Positions 49,664 through 59,032 of a stretch of 64,000 nt of DNA are shown piece after piece (the first letter of the stretch is position 1; each line of letters starts with the position of its first letter). Below the pieces are notes generated by a model. That model saw only the letters and a program-made list of their open reading frames with translations. It had not been told where the DNA came from and made no database searches. The translations under genes were made by a program, and so were the position numbers. Source of the DNA: an uncultured Rhodospirillaceae bacterium (GTDB taxonomy: Bacteria > Pseudomonadota > Alphaproteobacteria > Rhodospirillales > Magnetospirillaceae); the NCBI GenBank assembly GCA_903901915.1, contig CAIUSV010000012.1, forward strand, positions 1 to 64,000, written 5' to 3'.

Positions 49664-49951
49664 CTATTTGCCCTTACCCTTGGCGGCGGGTTCGTTGCCC
49701 AGCGACTGCCACAGCGCCGTCAGGATTTCCATGTTGCGCTGGATTGCCGCCTGAAGCACCGCCGGCTGGACCGACATGAATGCTTGGGGATCGCGGATGG
49801 TGGCCAGTTGCTGGAACGCCTTGGCGTTGTTCTCGGCGATCTCGCGGGCGGCCTCGAAATTGGCGCGCTGGAACTCGGCGATCTTGGTGACGAAGGAGGC
49901 GGGGTTGGCGCTGAACTGCTCGAAGAATTTGGGGTCGAACGAGGGAAACAT
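49664..49951 (-). CDS. Phasin family protein
   Basis: 95 residues of the PHA-granule-associated phasin family: helical, with the pattern FVTKIAEFQRANFEAAREIAENNAKAFQQL and a Lys/Gly tail (AAKGKGK). It coats polyhydroxyalkanoate granules. A rather short member. A large hairpin (49971-50021) lies just upstream of its start. Confidence 0.85.
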   Translation of the reverse strand: MFPSFDPKFFEQFSANPASFVTKIAEFQRANFEAAREIAENNAKAFQQLATIRDPQAFMSVQPAVLQAAIQRNMEILTALWQSLGNEPAAKGKGK

Positions 49952-49970
49952 CGCGGCCTCCTAAGCCCTA

Positions 49971-50021
49971 GTGGAGAAAATCTAACATTTGCGTCCTACG
50001 CAAAAGTTAGATTTTTCCCAC
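49971..50021. terminator. 51-base hairpin between dehydrogenase and phasin genes
   Basis: Nearly perfect long inverted repeat: arms of about 22 bp, including TTTGCGT/ACGCAAA around a CCT loop and GAAAATCTAAC/GTTAGATTTTT outside it. A/T stretches lie in both flanks, so it can end transcripts from either strand. Its position, about 100 bases after the dehydrogenase stop and 20 bases upstream of the phasin start, suits a terminator for the dehydrogenase. It may also be a repeat element. Confidence 0.7.
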
Positions 50022-50119
50022 AGATCAATCAGTTGGTGGGCCGCTTCACCTGGCGCTTGGGAACCAGCGTCAGGATCGGACCTCTGGGGAATAGTCATAC
50101 GAATTTTGCACGTTTCCGC

Positions 50120-51070
50120 CTACGGCGCCACCACGTTGGTCGGATGGCCGGAAAAGAACGCCACCAGATTGGCGAAGGCCGAGGCGAAATAGATCTCGTA
50201 GCTGTCCTTCTCGACATAGCCGAGATGGGGGGTCGCCAGCACGTTGGGCAGGCGCAGCAGCGGATGCCTTGGGTCATGGACCGGTTCGCGCTCGAACACG
50301 TCGATGGCGGCGAAGCCCGGCCGCCCCGCCGCCAGCGCCGCTTCCAGCGCGCCGGTTTCGACCAGCTCGGCCCGGCTGGTGTTGACCAACAGCGCCCCCG
50401 GCTTCATGCGGGCGAGGTCGCTGGCGGTGACGATGCCCCGCGTTGCCTCCACCAATCGGAGATGGAGGCTGAGCACATCGGCGGTCTCGAACAACTCGTC
50501 GCGTTCGGCGGCGGCCGAATGGCCGTCGGCGACGGCGGCGGCGCGCGACGCCTCGCCCCCCCATACCAGTACCGGCATGGCGAAGGCGCGGCCATAGCCG
50601 GCCACCAGCCGGCCGATCTTGCCATAGCCCCAGATGCCCAGGGTGCGGCCGTGCAGGGCCTCGCCCATGTTGGTCTGCCAGTGTCCCGCCCTCAGCCCAT
50701 CGACCGCCGGCACCAGTTTCCGTCGCGCCGCCATGATCAGGGTCCAGGTCAGCTCGGCCGGGGCGACGGGCGAGCCGATGCCTTCGACGATGGTCACTCC
50801 GGCGGCGGCGCAGGCGGCACGATCGATGTGGCCGGCGATCCTGCCGGTCTGGCTGATGCATTTGAGCCGGGGTGTCCGGCGCAGGAAACCGGCGTCGATG
50901 CGGGTGCGTTCGCGGATCAGCACGACGGCGTCGGCCTCGGCCAGGGCGACGTCGGCTTGGCGGTCGCGGGCGAGATCGCCCAGGACGGTGACGCGATGGC
51001 CGTCCAGCAGCCGCATGGCTTCCAGGGTCCGGGCGGCGTGCTGGTAGTCATCGGGAATCACGATGTTCAA
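50120..51070 (-). CDS. D-2-hydroxyacid dehydrogenase family protein
   Basis: 316 residues, NAD-dependent D-isomer dehydrogenase fold. The NAD-binding GxGxxG is GIWGYGKIGR (about 145-154). The catalytic triad is visible: Arg in VNTSRAELV, Glu in FEREPV and His in ATPHLGYV. Substrate unknown (phosphoglycerate, glyoxylate-type or other 2-keto acids are possible); SerA-type regulatory domains are absent. Divergent from the receiver-pentapeptide gene. Confidence 0.88.
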   Translation of the reverse strand: MNIVIPDDYQHAARTLEAMRLLDGHRVTVLGDLARDRQADVALAEADAVVLIRERTRIDAGFLRRTPRLKCISQTGRIAGHIDRAACAAAGVTIVEGIGSPVAPAELTWTLIMAARRKLVPAVDGLRAGHWQTNMGEALHGRTLGIWGYGKIGRLVAGYGRAFAMPVLVWGGEASRAAAVADGHSAAAERDELFETADVLSLHLRLVEATRGIVTASDLARMKPGALLVNTSRAELVETGALEAALAAGRPGFAAIDVFEREPVHDPRHPLLRLPNVLATPHLGYVEKDSYEIYFASAFANLVAFFSGHPTNVVAP

Positions 51071-51232
51071 GGGCGGCCTCCGACTGAGGAAGACAGCATG
51101 AAACGGCGGAAGAAATGTCGCAATATGTCATGTGAGCGTCTGCACAATTGCTCCATCGTCCGTGCTTGATTAAGGTGCGGGTTCGGCATCGGGGAAGGAT
51201 GCCGGGGATGGCGGGAAAGGGTGGCGCGTTTG

Positions 51233-52810
51233 ATGAATCAGTCCGGCGGCGGCCAGGGCGCCACGGCGACCGAGTGGAAGAAGGTCCGCCTGCTGGTGTT
51301 CGGGCTGGATGACCAGTTCCGTTTTCTGGCGCGGCAGACCTTTCGCAAGCTCGCCATCCGCGAAGTGGTGTCCTTCAGTGTGCCGGCCGACACTCCTGGG
51401 CTGATGAAGCGTGGCGCCGATGTCGTTCTGGTGGACCTTGGCGAAAAGCCCGACGACGGTCTGGCGGTAATCGAGCGCCTGCGGCGGCCCGCCGGCAATC
51501 CCTATGACGACGTGCCGGTGCTGGTGGTGGCGTTCTCCCGTCAGACCGACATGGTCAACCGCGCCCGTGCCCTCGGCGTCGAGGGGGTGGTGGCCAAGCC
51601 GGCGACCGGCCAGGAACTGGAACGCCGGGTCGCCCAGGTGTTGGCCAGCCCGCGGCGGATGGCGCCGCCGGCAGCCCCGCCATCGCCGCCGCCGAAGCAG
51701 AATTTCATCAAGGACGTCCCGCCGTCGCCGCCGCCGGTTCCAGCGCCGCCGACTCCAGCGCCGGCGGTTCCGGCGGTAGCGGTAAATTCGCCGCGCCCCG
51801 ACCGCGAAGGGCCGTGGACCACCCTCACCGGCGGTGGTCCCGTCGCCGCCATGGAACCGGCACGGTCCCGGCCGCTGCCTCCGGCCGAACCGGCCGTCCC
51901 GCCGCCGTCGCGCCCTTCCGGCGGCAGGTTGGAGACGGGAGGTCCGGTGACGGCACCGCGCCGGCCCGCCGGGGGGAGGCTGGACGCCGGGGACATCGTT
52001 TCGGCGTCGGGCGGCAAGGGCGGAGGCAAACTCGACGCCGCCGATCTCGTCGCTCCCGTTGTCGCCAAGGCGTCGGTTCGGGGGATCGAAACCGCCCCGC
52101 CCGCCAACCCAGCCCCGCCCGCCCCGCCCGCCCCGCCCGCCCGCCCCGCCGTCCCGGCCCAACCAAAGCCCGCCCCCGGTCCGGTGGTTGATGCCGAAGC
52201 CGAACGCAAGCGGGCGGAAAAGCGCAAGGCGCTGTGGAAGGAGGCGTTGGCCAAATCCGGTCACGAGAAACGCACCGGCGGCGACGTCGCCAGCCTTGAT
52301 GTCGGGGCGATGGTCGCCGAACACGGCCAGTGGTTGCAGAGCAAGGGGGCTGAGGGCAAGCGCGCCAGCTTCGCCGGCCTGGACCTGGCCGGCGCGGATC
52401 TGACCGGCGCCATTCTGGCCAACGCGACCTTCCGCGAGGCCGACCTGTCGGATGCCTGCTTGTCCGAGGCCCGTCTCGACGGCTCGGACTTCCGGTACGC
52501 CAAGCTGTCGGCCGCCGATTTGGGCGGGGCCAATCTGGGGGTGGCGGCGCTGCGTCACGCCCGGCTTAACCTCAGCAATCTGGAAGGCGCCGTCCTGCGC
52601 GGCTCGGACCTGTCGGGTGCCACCCTGTCGGGCGCCCGCATGGCCGGTGCCGACCTGAAGGGCGCCATCATGATCGGCGCCGACCTGCGCCAGGCCGATC
52701 TGTCCAAGGTCGAAGGCCTGGTTCAGGGGCAGATCGAGAAGTCGCTATGCGACATGTCGACCCGGCTTCCCCCGGGCGTTTTCCGCCCAGGTCAATCCGG
52801 CGAGGATTGA
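51233..52810 (+). CDS. Receiver-linker-pentapeptide-repeat protein
   Basis: 525 residues. The N-terminal ~125 residues are a CheY-like receiver (acidic LDDQ, acceptor Asp in VVLVDLGE, Lys in VVAKPAT). A Pro/Ala/Gly-rich linker of about 200 residues follows. The C-terminus (about 375-500) is a right-handed pentapeptide-repeat helix (repeats of A(D/N)LxG, such as DLAGADLTGAIL and DLSGATLSGARM). The output is thus a protein-protein or DNA-mimic-like surface rather than a DNA-binding domain. ATG 51233 was chosen; a GTG at 51221 lies too close to the GGGAAAGG ribosome site. Partner kinase unknown. Confidence 0.78.
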   Translation: MNQSGGGQGATATEWKKVRLLVFGLDDQFRFLARQTFRKLAIREVVSFSVPADTPGLMKRGADVVLVDLGEKPDDGLAVIERLRRPAGNPYDDVPVLVVAFSRQTDMVNRARALGVEGVVAKPATGQELERRVAQVLASPRRMAPPAAPPSPPPKQNFIKDVPPSPPPVPAPPTPAPAVPAVAVNSPRPDREGPWTTLTGGGPVAAMEPARSRPLPPAEPAVPPPSRPSGGRLETGGPVTAPRRPAGGRLDAGDIVSASGGKGGGKLDAADLVAPVVAKASVRGIETAPPANPAPPAPPAPPARPAVPAQPKPAPGPVVDAEAERKRAEKRKALWKEALAKSGHEKRTGGDVASLDVGAMVAEHGQWLQSKGAEGKRASFAGLDLAGADLTGAILANATFREADLSDACLSEARLDGSDFRYAKLSAADLGGANLGVAALRHARLNLSNLEGAVLRGSDLSGATLSGARMAGADLKGAIMIGADLRQADLSKVEGLVQGQIEKSLCDMSTRLPPGVFRPGQSGED

Positions 52811-52938
52811 CCGCCGTCAAGGTGGCGGCCTTGTAACTCGTGTGAGTAATACCCAAGGTTTAGAGCGTGTGAGGTCGGTAGCGCCCGGGGCGAGATGGGG
52901 GCTCTGCCCCGTTGTGTCCTCAGTCGGAGGGTATTCCA

Positions 52939-54993
52939 ATGAAATGGCTCAGCAATCTCAGGATTTCGGCGAAGATTGCCGTGTCATTTCTGTTCCCCGT
53001 TCTGCTCATCCTAGGGTTGGCCGGCAGCATCATCGTCGACAAGGCCCATGTGGTGGCCGAGACGGGCACCTTGGCGGCGGTGGCGCCGCTTGCCGCCGAA
53101 CTCAGCGCCGTCGTACACGAGATGCAGAAGGAACGGGGCTCCTCGGCGATTTTCATCGGCAGCAAGGGTGAACGTTTCGGCGACGAGATGCGGGCGCAGC
53201 GCAAGGCGACCGATCAGGCGCGCGAACGGCTCGACCGCTCGGTGGCCAAGGTCGATCTGGCCGCGTTGGGCGCCGGCTTTCCCGCCAAGGTCGAGGCCGC
53301 CCACCGCCAAACCGAGGTCATGGCGGCCTTCCGCCCCTCCATCGATAGCCTGAGCGTCGATGCCAAGACGTCTTTCGCCACCTATACCGAGATCATCACG
53401 GCCCAACTGGCGGTGGTGGCGGAGATCGTGGCGCTGTCGGGCGACGTGCGCGTCGCCAACCGGATCACCGCCTATCTTCAGCTGATGGAGGGCAAGGAAA
53501 AGGCAGGCCAGGAGCGCGCCACCGCCGCCGGTGCCTTTGCCGCCGGCCGATTCGAGCCCGAGGCATTCCGCCGTTTCGTCGCCATCGTCGCCGAACAGCG
53601 GTTGCTGCTGAACGGATTCCTGGCTCATGCCACCCCGGCCGAAGCCGAATTCTATCGCACCACCTTGAACGTCGATGCCGCTCGCACGGTCGAGCGCATG
53701 CGTCAGGCCGGCTTCGACAGCATCGCCACCGGATCGGTCGGCACCATCACCGGGCCGGAATGGTTTGCCGCCGCCACCGCCCGCATCAATCTGCTGAAGA
53801 CGGTGGAAGATCGCGTCGCCGAGGACGTGCGGATGCTGGCGGCGGAGGTCAATGACGATGCCCGGCGGGTGCTTGGCGGCACCATCGTGGTGGCGGCGTT
53901 GCTGTTGGCGTTGGCGCTGGTGGTGGCGTGGGTGGTGGTGCGCGAGCTTACCGGGGCGGTAAAGGGGCTGGCCGCCACCATGGAACGCCTCGCCGCCGAC
54001 GATCTTCAGGTCGAAGTGGCCGGAACCGGGCGGACCGATGAGATGGGGGCCATGGCCCGCGCCGTCCAGGTGTTCAAGGAAGCGATGGTGCGGGGCCGCG
54101 ACATGGCGGCCGCCCAACGGGCCGGCACCGAGGCGCGTGAACGCCATGCCTCCGCCATCGAGGATCTGGTCGGCCGTTTCCAGGGGGCCGCCGCCGCCAT
54201 CGTGCAGGCGGTGACGTCGGCCGCCGGGGAGTTGCAGGGGACCGCCTCCCAGATGACCACGGCGGCAAGCGATACCAGTCACCGGGTGGCGGCGGTCAGC
54301 GCGGCGACCGAGCGGGCCTCCGCCAATGTGGAAACCGTCGCCGCCGCCGCCGAGGAGCTGACCGCTTCGATTTCGGAGATCAGCGGCCAAGTCAGCCGTT
54401 CCTCGGAAATTTCCGGGCGCGCGGTGTCCGAGGCCGGCGAGGCCCAGGTGGCGGTTACCAGTCTGTCGGCCATGGTCGGACGCATCGGCGATGTGGTGAC
54501 GCTGATCAACGACATCGCGTCGCAAACCAACCTGCTGGCGCTGAACGCCACCATCGAGGCGGCCAGGGCCGGCGAGGCCGGCAAGGGCTTCGCCGTCGTC
54601 GCCAACGAGGTCAAGGGCCTAGCCAATCAGACCGCCAAGGCCACCGGCGAGATCGGACAGCAGATATCGGCGGTGCAACAGCAGACCGAGACGGTGGTGG
54701 GCGCCATCGCCGATATCGTCGGTATCATCCGCGAGGTCGGTGAAATCGCCGCCGGCATCGCTTCGGCGGTGGAGGAGCAAAGCGCCGCCACCCGCGAAAT
54801 CGCCCGTAGCGCCAGCGAGGCCGCCTCTGGCACCGCCGCGGTCTCCAGTAACGTCGCCGGGGTTCAGGATGCCGCCGGCTGCTCGGGTGCCGCCGCCGAT
54901 CAGGTGCTGGCGGCGTCGGGGGTCATGGGGGAAGAGGCCGGTCGGCTGCGCGCGACCATCGACACCTTCCTGGCCGATATCCGGTCGGTGTGA
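52939..54993 (+). CDS. Methyl-accepting chemotaxis protein with NIT sensor domain
   Basis: 684 residues: TM1 (about 12-34), a periplasmic nitrate/nitrite-sensing NIT-like domain (about 40-300, with [18 protein letters not shown] and [14 protein letters not shown]), TM2 (about 312-335), HAMP and a cytoplasmic signalling domain. The hairpin tip [20 protein letters not shown], which contacts CheA/CheW, is intact. The start ATG follows GGAGGG. No che genes are nearby, so it works with a core set elsewhere. Ligand inferred from the domain only. Confidence 0.93.
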   Translation: MKWLSNLRISAKIAVSFLFPVLLILGLAGSIIVDKAHVVAETGTLAAVAPLAAELSAVVHEMQKERGSSAIFIGSKGERFGDEMRAQRKATDQARERLDRSVAKVDLAALGAGFPAKVEAAHRQTEVMAAFRPSIDSLSVDAKTSFATYTEIITAQLAVVAEIVALSGDVRVANRITAYLQLMEGKEKAGQERATAAGAFAAGRFEPEAFRRFVAIVAEQRLLLNGFLAHATPAEAEFYRTTLNVDAARTVERMRQAGFDSIATGSVGTITGPEWFAAATARINLLKTVEDRVAEDVRMLAAEVNDDARRVLGGTIVVAALLLALALVVAWVVVRELTGAVKGLAATMERLAADDLQVEVAGTGRTDEMGAMARAVQVFKEAMVRGRDMAAAQRAGTEARERHASAIEDLVGRFQGAAAAIVQAVTSAAGELQGTASQMTTAASDTSHRVAAVSAATERASANVETVAAAAEELTASISEISGQVSRSSEISGRAVSEAGEAQVAVTSLSAMVGRIGDVVTLINDIASQTNLLALNATIEAARAGEAGKGFAVVANEVKGLANQTAKATGEIGQQISAVQQQTETVVGAIADIVGIIREVGEIAAGIASAVEEQSAATREIARSASEAASGTAAVSSNVAGVQDAAGCSGAAADQVLAASGVMGEEAGRLRATIDTFLADIRSV

Positions 54994-54999
54994 CGCCGG

Positions 55000-55623
55000 T
55001 CAGCCGGCGTTGACGGCATGCTTGACCCCGGGCAGGCATCCTTCCTTGCGGATTTCGTCCAGGCCGAGGCGGCCGTTGCGATCTGAATCGAGGCGGACGA
55101 AGTTCTCTTCGGCCAGGGCGATGAATTCGGCCAGACTGACCTTGAAGTCCAGATTGGCGTCGGCCGACATCACCGGGTCGGGAACTCCCGACGGCAGGGC
55201 CTTGGTGGCCCCGCCCGGTGCGTCCCGACGATCCCTGCCTTCCCGGCGTCCGGTCGGCAGATAGGCGGCGCGGAAGGTGGACAATTCGTCGGCGGTGATG
55301 AAGCCGTCGTGATCAAGATCCATGCGGCCAAATTGAACGCGGGCGTCGGCAAGAAACTCCTGGCGGTCGATGGCGCCGTCATGGTTGGCATCGACCCGCC
55401 CGAACCATCGTTCCAGGGCGTCATCGCATTGCGGCTGTCCGAACTCGGCGCCGGATAGTGGCTCGCCGTTGGGGCTGAACAGGACGATGGGCACCACCGG
55501 CTCCTCGTCGGTCGCTCCGCCGCCCCATTTCGGCAGTGGCGGCATCTGTGGCAACGTCGCATCGCAGGCGGCAAGGACGCAAACCAGGGCGGCCAGGGCG
55601 GCGAATTTCGACAGCGGCGGCAT
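55000..55623 (-). CDS. EF-hand lipoprotein
   Basis: 207 residues. The lipobox VLAAC near the N-terminus marks a lipoprotein. Four EF-hand loops follow (DANHDGAIDRQE, DLDHDGFITADE, a weaker one at DANLDFKVSLAE, and DSDRNGRLGLDE), so it likely binds Ca2+ in the periplasm or at the outer membrane. It is the last gene of the minus-strand group with the PLP and ATP-grasp genes (12-base gap), but its link to them is unclear. Tail to tail with the chemoreceptor gene. Confidence 0.85.
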   Translation of the reverse strand: MPPLSKFAALAALVCVLAACDATLPQMPPLPKWGGGATDEEPVVPIVLFSPNGEPLSGAEFGQPQCDDALERWFGRVDANHDGAIDRQEFLADARVQFGRMDLDHDGFITADELSTFRAAYLPTGRREGRDRRDAPGGATKALPSGVPDPVMSADANLDFKVSLAEFIALAEENFVRLDSDRNGRLGLDEIRKEGCLPGVKHAVNAG

Positions 55624-55635
55624 GGGGCGGCTCCG

Positions 55636-57726
55636 TTATTCGGGCATGTGGGCGGCGAGGTGGTCGAGATGATCCAGCAGCATGGCGATCTTGGCCAGGA
55701 TCAGCTTGGCCTCGGCGATTTCCAGATCAAGGAAGGCCCGCGCGGCGCGGCCGCCGGCCACCGCCTGGGGCGCGCCGGATACCAGCCTCGCTCCGGCGGC
55801 AAGACGCAGGCCGCACACGCCGTCGGCTTCGCTGCCGGCGATCAGTACCGGTTGCCCGATATGGGCGGATAGCCGGGCCAACCATTTTTCCTCGTCGCTG
55901 GCCTCGGCGGGCAGGAAGGGGGCGACGTCGCGGTTGAGCCAGCCATAGATCCGCCGGGTGGTGGCGAAATCCACCGGGGTATCGGTTCCCGGCCGGATCA
56001 GGGCGAAGGTGTAGATGGTCGTCAGTCCGTCCCAGCCTTGGCCGCTACTCAGCGGCCGGCGATCGGGTGGCCGCGTCGGCAGTGCGCGCAGATACGGCGC
56101 GTTGGCGATGGTCTCGCCGATGGCGTCCAGGAAGGTGGACAGGATATGCCGGGCTTCCGCCGCCGGTACCGCGTGGAACGCCTCCATTTCCCACAGCGCC
56201 GCCCGCCACCGCATCATCAGTCCCATATTATACTGATCGGTCAGTGTGTGGCAGAAATCCCGCCAGGACTCGGGCCAGCAAGACCGCTCGGTATAGGCGG
56301 CATAACCGGCGGGCAGGCTGGCTCCGGCCGAGGCTCGCGCCGCCATCGCCGGCGGTATCAGCAGCGCGCCGGCGAATGGCGGGCCGGTGAAGAATTTCGA
56401 TCCGGTGACGATGACCATGAAGCCATGATCGAGATAGGCGGCGACGGTCTCGCGTTCCAGCCGAAGCTGGGCGGCATCGACCACCACGTCGAGGCTGCCG
56501 GCGAAGCGCCGCGCCAATTGGCAGACGCACGCCACTCCGGGGGCCACCAATCCGGTCTTGGAGGTGTCGAGCAGATGCAGCAAGACCCGCCGGCCGGCGG
56601 CGACGGCGGCTTCGACCTGGGCGACGGCGGCTTCATCCACCTGTCGGGGGTCCAGCACCCCGCCGCGGTCGTCGCGCAGCGGCAGGGCAACGAGATCGAC
56701 CCGGGCGGCGGAGTCCACGTCCACCGGTTCACCCGCCGCTACCGTCCGCCCCAGCGCGGTCAGGCCGTTGTGGTGGCGGCCCGAGGCGGCGGGAACCACG
56801 GTGCTGCCGGTTTCCATCGGCGCGATGACGATGGTGGTCAGGGGGCGGCGGTCGGCGGCCAGGGCGATTTGCAGGGCATGCAGCTCGGCGTCGGTTCCCG
56901 ACGGAGCCAGCACGATATCGGTTCCCGGCGGTGCCCCGGTTTGCGCGGCGATGGCGACACGGATTTCGGCCTTGACCTCGGCGCAGGCGCCCGGCAGCCG
57001 CCCGGCCGTGGCGGCGGCTGCCAACCGTCGGCGCAGGGCCTCCGCCTGGGCGAAGGCCGCGTCCGAAATGGATGTGGCGGTGGTCGAGGCGAAGGTCAGA
57101 GCCTGCGGCCGTGGCCGGGGGCTGCATCCATAGCGGTTCAATCCGCTTTCGGGGTCAAGCCGCAGCCGGCTGTCGCCGTCGCGGGTCAGCAGCACGTCCA
57201 CCGGTGCCGCCAGCGCCCATGCCTGGCGGAACCACTCCCGCGCCGTCAGCGTCGCCAACTCGGCTTCCGATACCGGTCCGGCGGCACCATTCTGGGTGGC
57301 CAACAGCCGTTCCGCCAGTGCCGCCAGGGCGGCCGACGGGGCCGGCGGGTGATCGTCGCCCAACAGGCAGGGCAGTTCGGGATCGATCTGCGGCCGACAG
57401 GCGGCGCGTTCGGTCTGGTTCAGGGTGGCCAGCGCGAGGGCGGCGCAGTGGCCGGCAAGCAGTGCTACCGCGATACGCCGTTCCCGGCCGGGAACGGTGC
57501 GGGCCAGACGAAGCCACAGGGCGGTCTCGGCGGCGTGGCGGACAGCCATGCTCAACGTGGCTTCGCTGTCGCCGGCACCGGCGCCGATGGTGGCGTGGCC
57601 GCCATCGGCGGTGACGGTGAACGGTAGGCTTTGCCTGGCGCAATAGACCATGTCGAGACCGGCGCGCAACGGCCGGATCGCCGGGCGCAGCCGTATGCGG
57701 TCAAGAATGGCGGGGGAGTCGGCCAT
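55636..57726 (-). CDS. Large PLP-fold (aminotransferase/decarboxylase-like) protein
   Basis: 696 residues. The C-terminal ~480 residues are a fold-type-I PLP enzyme: phosphate cup APSGTDAELHALQIAL, PLP-pyridine aspartate Asp417 (VVDAAQLRLE) and Schiff-base Lys444 (TGSKFFTGPPF). The N-terminal ~200 residues are of a type I do not recognise. Closest in look to class V aminotransferases or Cys/Ser-processing PLP enzymes; exact reaction unknown. It follows the ATP-grasp gene by only five bases on the same strand, so the two are almost certainly co-expressed. The ATG giving MADSPAILDR was chosen over upstream codons inside that gene. Confidence 0.72.
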   Translation of the reverse strand: MADSPAILDRIRLRPAIRPLRAGLDMVYCARQSLPFTVTADGGHATIGAGAGDSEATLSMAVRHAAETALWLRLARTVPGRERRIAVALLAGHCAALALATLNQTERAACRPQIDPELPCLLGDDHPPAPSAALAALAERLLATQNGAAGPVSEAELATLTAREWFRQAWALAAPVDVLLTRDGDSRLRLDPESGLNRYGCSPRPRPQALTFASTTATSISDAAFAQAEALRRRLAAAATAGRLPGACAEVKAEIRVAIAAQTGAPPGTDIVLAPSGTDAELHALQIALAADRRPLTTIVIAPMETGSTVVPAASGRHHNGLTALGRTVAAGEPVDVDSAARVDLVALPLRDDRGGVLDPRQVDEAAVAQVEAAVAAGRRVLLHLLDTSKTGLVAPGVACVCQLARRFAGSLDVVVDAAQLRLERETVAAYLDHGFMVIVTGSKFFTGPPFAGALLIPPAMAARASAGASLPAGYAAYTERSCWPESWRDFCHTLTDQYNMGLMMRWRAALWEMEAFHAVPAAEARHILSTFLDAIGETIANAPYLRALPTRPPDRRPLSSGQGWDGLTTIYTFALIRPGTDTPVDFATTRRIYGWLNRDVAPFLPAEASDEEKWLARLSAHIGQPVLIAGSEADGVCGLRLAAGARLVSGAPQAVAGGRAARAFLDLEIAEAKLILAKIAMLLDHLDHLAAHMPE

Positions 57727-57731
57727 GGCCG

Positions 57732-58973
57732 TCAGGACGCATCCTTCTTGCCCGCCCGGGTGCGTAGCATGTCCTGGAAGGCGCGAAAGACCCGGTGCAT
57801 CTGGGGCGGCTTGTAGGGGAACAGCTCGGCGGAATCCATGGCATGAACGATCATCGGGGTGTTGGCCTCGAACAGCAGCAGACTGCCGTCGGGCATTTCG
57901 CCGCAGTCGATGATGAAATAGTCGAGGCCGAAGCGTTCGGTCATGGCGTCGAACGCCACCCGGTGGCGGGGGACGAAATCGTGGTCGAAGGTGGCGAAGG
58001 CCCGCGCTTCCTCGTCGCGCTTGTCCTGGCTGTTCTCCATGTCGGCGTTGAGGTAGTGGATCATCCAATGGCTCGACACCGCCATGTGGCAGATGTAGGG
58101 CCGGCCGTCGATCATGGCGACACGGTATTTGCGGAACAGGCCGTCGGGGCTGGCGTAGTCGATGAACCGAGCCAGATAGTATTCCTCGGCCGGTTCCTCG
58201 GTCATGTAGGCGGCGATGGCGTCGGCGTCCTCCAGCTTGGCCAATCCGCGGCCGGCGTGGGAATCGCGGGGGCGGACGATCACTGGAAAGGCGGCGTCGG
58301 CGGCAAGATCGCCCGGCTTCAGCTCGCCCCGTCCCAGCCGGGCCAGGGTGTCGGCGTCGATGCGTACGGTGGTGGGAATGAAGATGCCGTCGGCGCCGGC
58401 GATCAGGGCGCTGACGCCGTCGCGGGTCAGGTTCAGCAGCCGTCGGGGATCGTTGAGCACCGGTTGGCGCGGCCAGATGTCGGCGAACGAGGCGATGCGT
58501 TCGAGGATGGGACGGTTCTGCGCGCTTTCGCCGACGATGACCATGGCAAGGTCGTGATCGGGCACCGTCTCGGGCAGATCCAGCCCCGGCACCACATACA
58601 GAACATCGAGGCGGATGTCGGAATTTTCCAGCAGGAATTGCACCGGCACGTTGGACATCAGGTCCCCGGGCGCCGCGAAGGCCAGCAGGCGAAGGCAGTC
58701 GTCCCCCTGGGCGGCGGTGCCGTCGCGATAAATCTGCCGCTTGACCAGGGCATGGGGCTGGTAGCGCAGCCCGGCCTCGATCTGGCCCATCAGCACATGG
58801 ACGGTGCCAAGGTCCAGGATGGCGGCGGCGTCATCCGGGTCGGCGTTAAGCCGGTTCAGCAGCCCGAAGGCCAGCCCGGTCAGGCTTTCGCCACGGAACG
58901 CCATGGCGGTCAGCCGGGCCAGACCGAGAGATACCGGCGGGCCGGCGAGGGGTGATTCTGGTCCGCTTGTCAC
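57732..58973 (-). CDS. ATP-grasp ligase with TPR-like N-terminus
   Basis: 413 residues. The first ~60 residues look like one or two TPR-type helices (LNRLNADPDDAAAILDLG). From about 190 comes an ATP-grasp fold: Lys/Arg-rich nucleotide-binding stretch FPVIVRPRDSHAGRGLAKLED, and a Mg-binding LLLFEANTP near residue 370. Such ligases join an acyl-phosphate to an amine or thiol, for example making peptide-like bonds. Substrates unknown. Set between a decarboxylase gene and a PLP-protein gene. Confidence 0.75.
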   Translation of the reverse strand: MTSGPESPLAGPPVSLGLARLTAMAFRGESLTGLAFGLLNRLNADPDDAAAILDLGTVHVLMGQIEAGLRYQPHALVKRQIYRDGTAAQGDDCLRLLAFAAPGDLMSNVPVQFLLENSDIRLDVLYVVPGLDLPETVPDHDLAMVIVGESAQNRPILERIASFADIWPRQPVLNDPRRLLNLTRDGVSALIAGADGIFIPTTVRIDADTLARLGRGELKPGDLAADAAFPVIVRPRDSHAGRGLAKLEDADAIAAYMTEEPAEEYYLARFIDYASPDGLFRKYRVAMIDGRPYICHMAVSSHWMIHYLNADMENSQDKRDEEARAFATFDHDFVPRHRVAFDAMTERFGLDYFIIDCGEMPDGSLLLFEANTPMIVHAMDSAELFPYKPPQMHRVFRAFQDMLRTRAGKKDAS

Positions 58974-59032
58974 AACTTATTCCCTGCCTGGGTCGTCGGA
59001 TTCCACCGACAACGCTAAGTCGAATTGGTTAA

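Noticed and set aside
47840-51169. Plus-strand open frame of 1109 codons
   Set aside because: Antisense to the M16 peptidase, thrC, the phasin and the dehydrogenase; low-complexity translation with no family motif.
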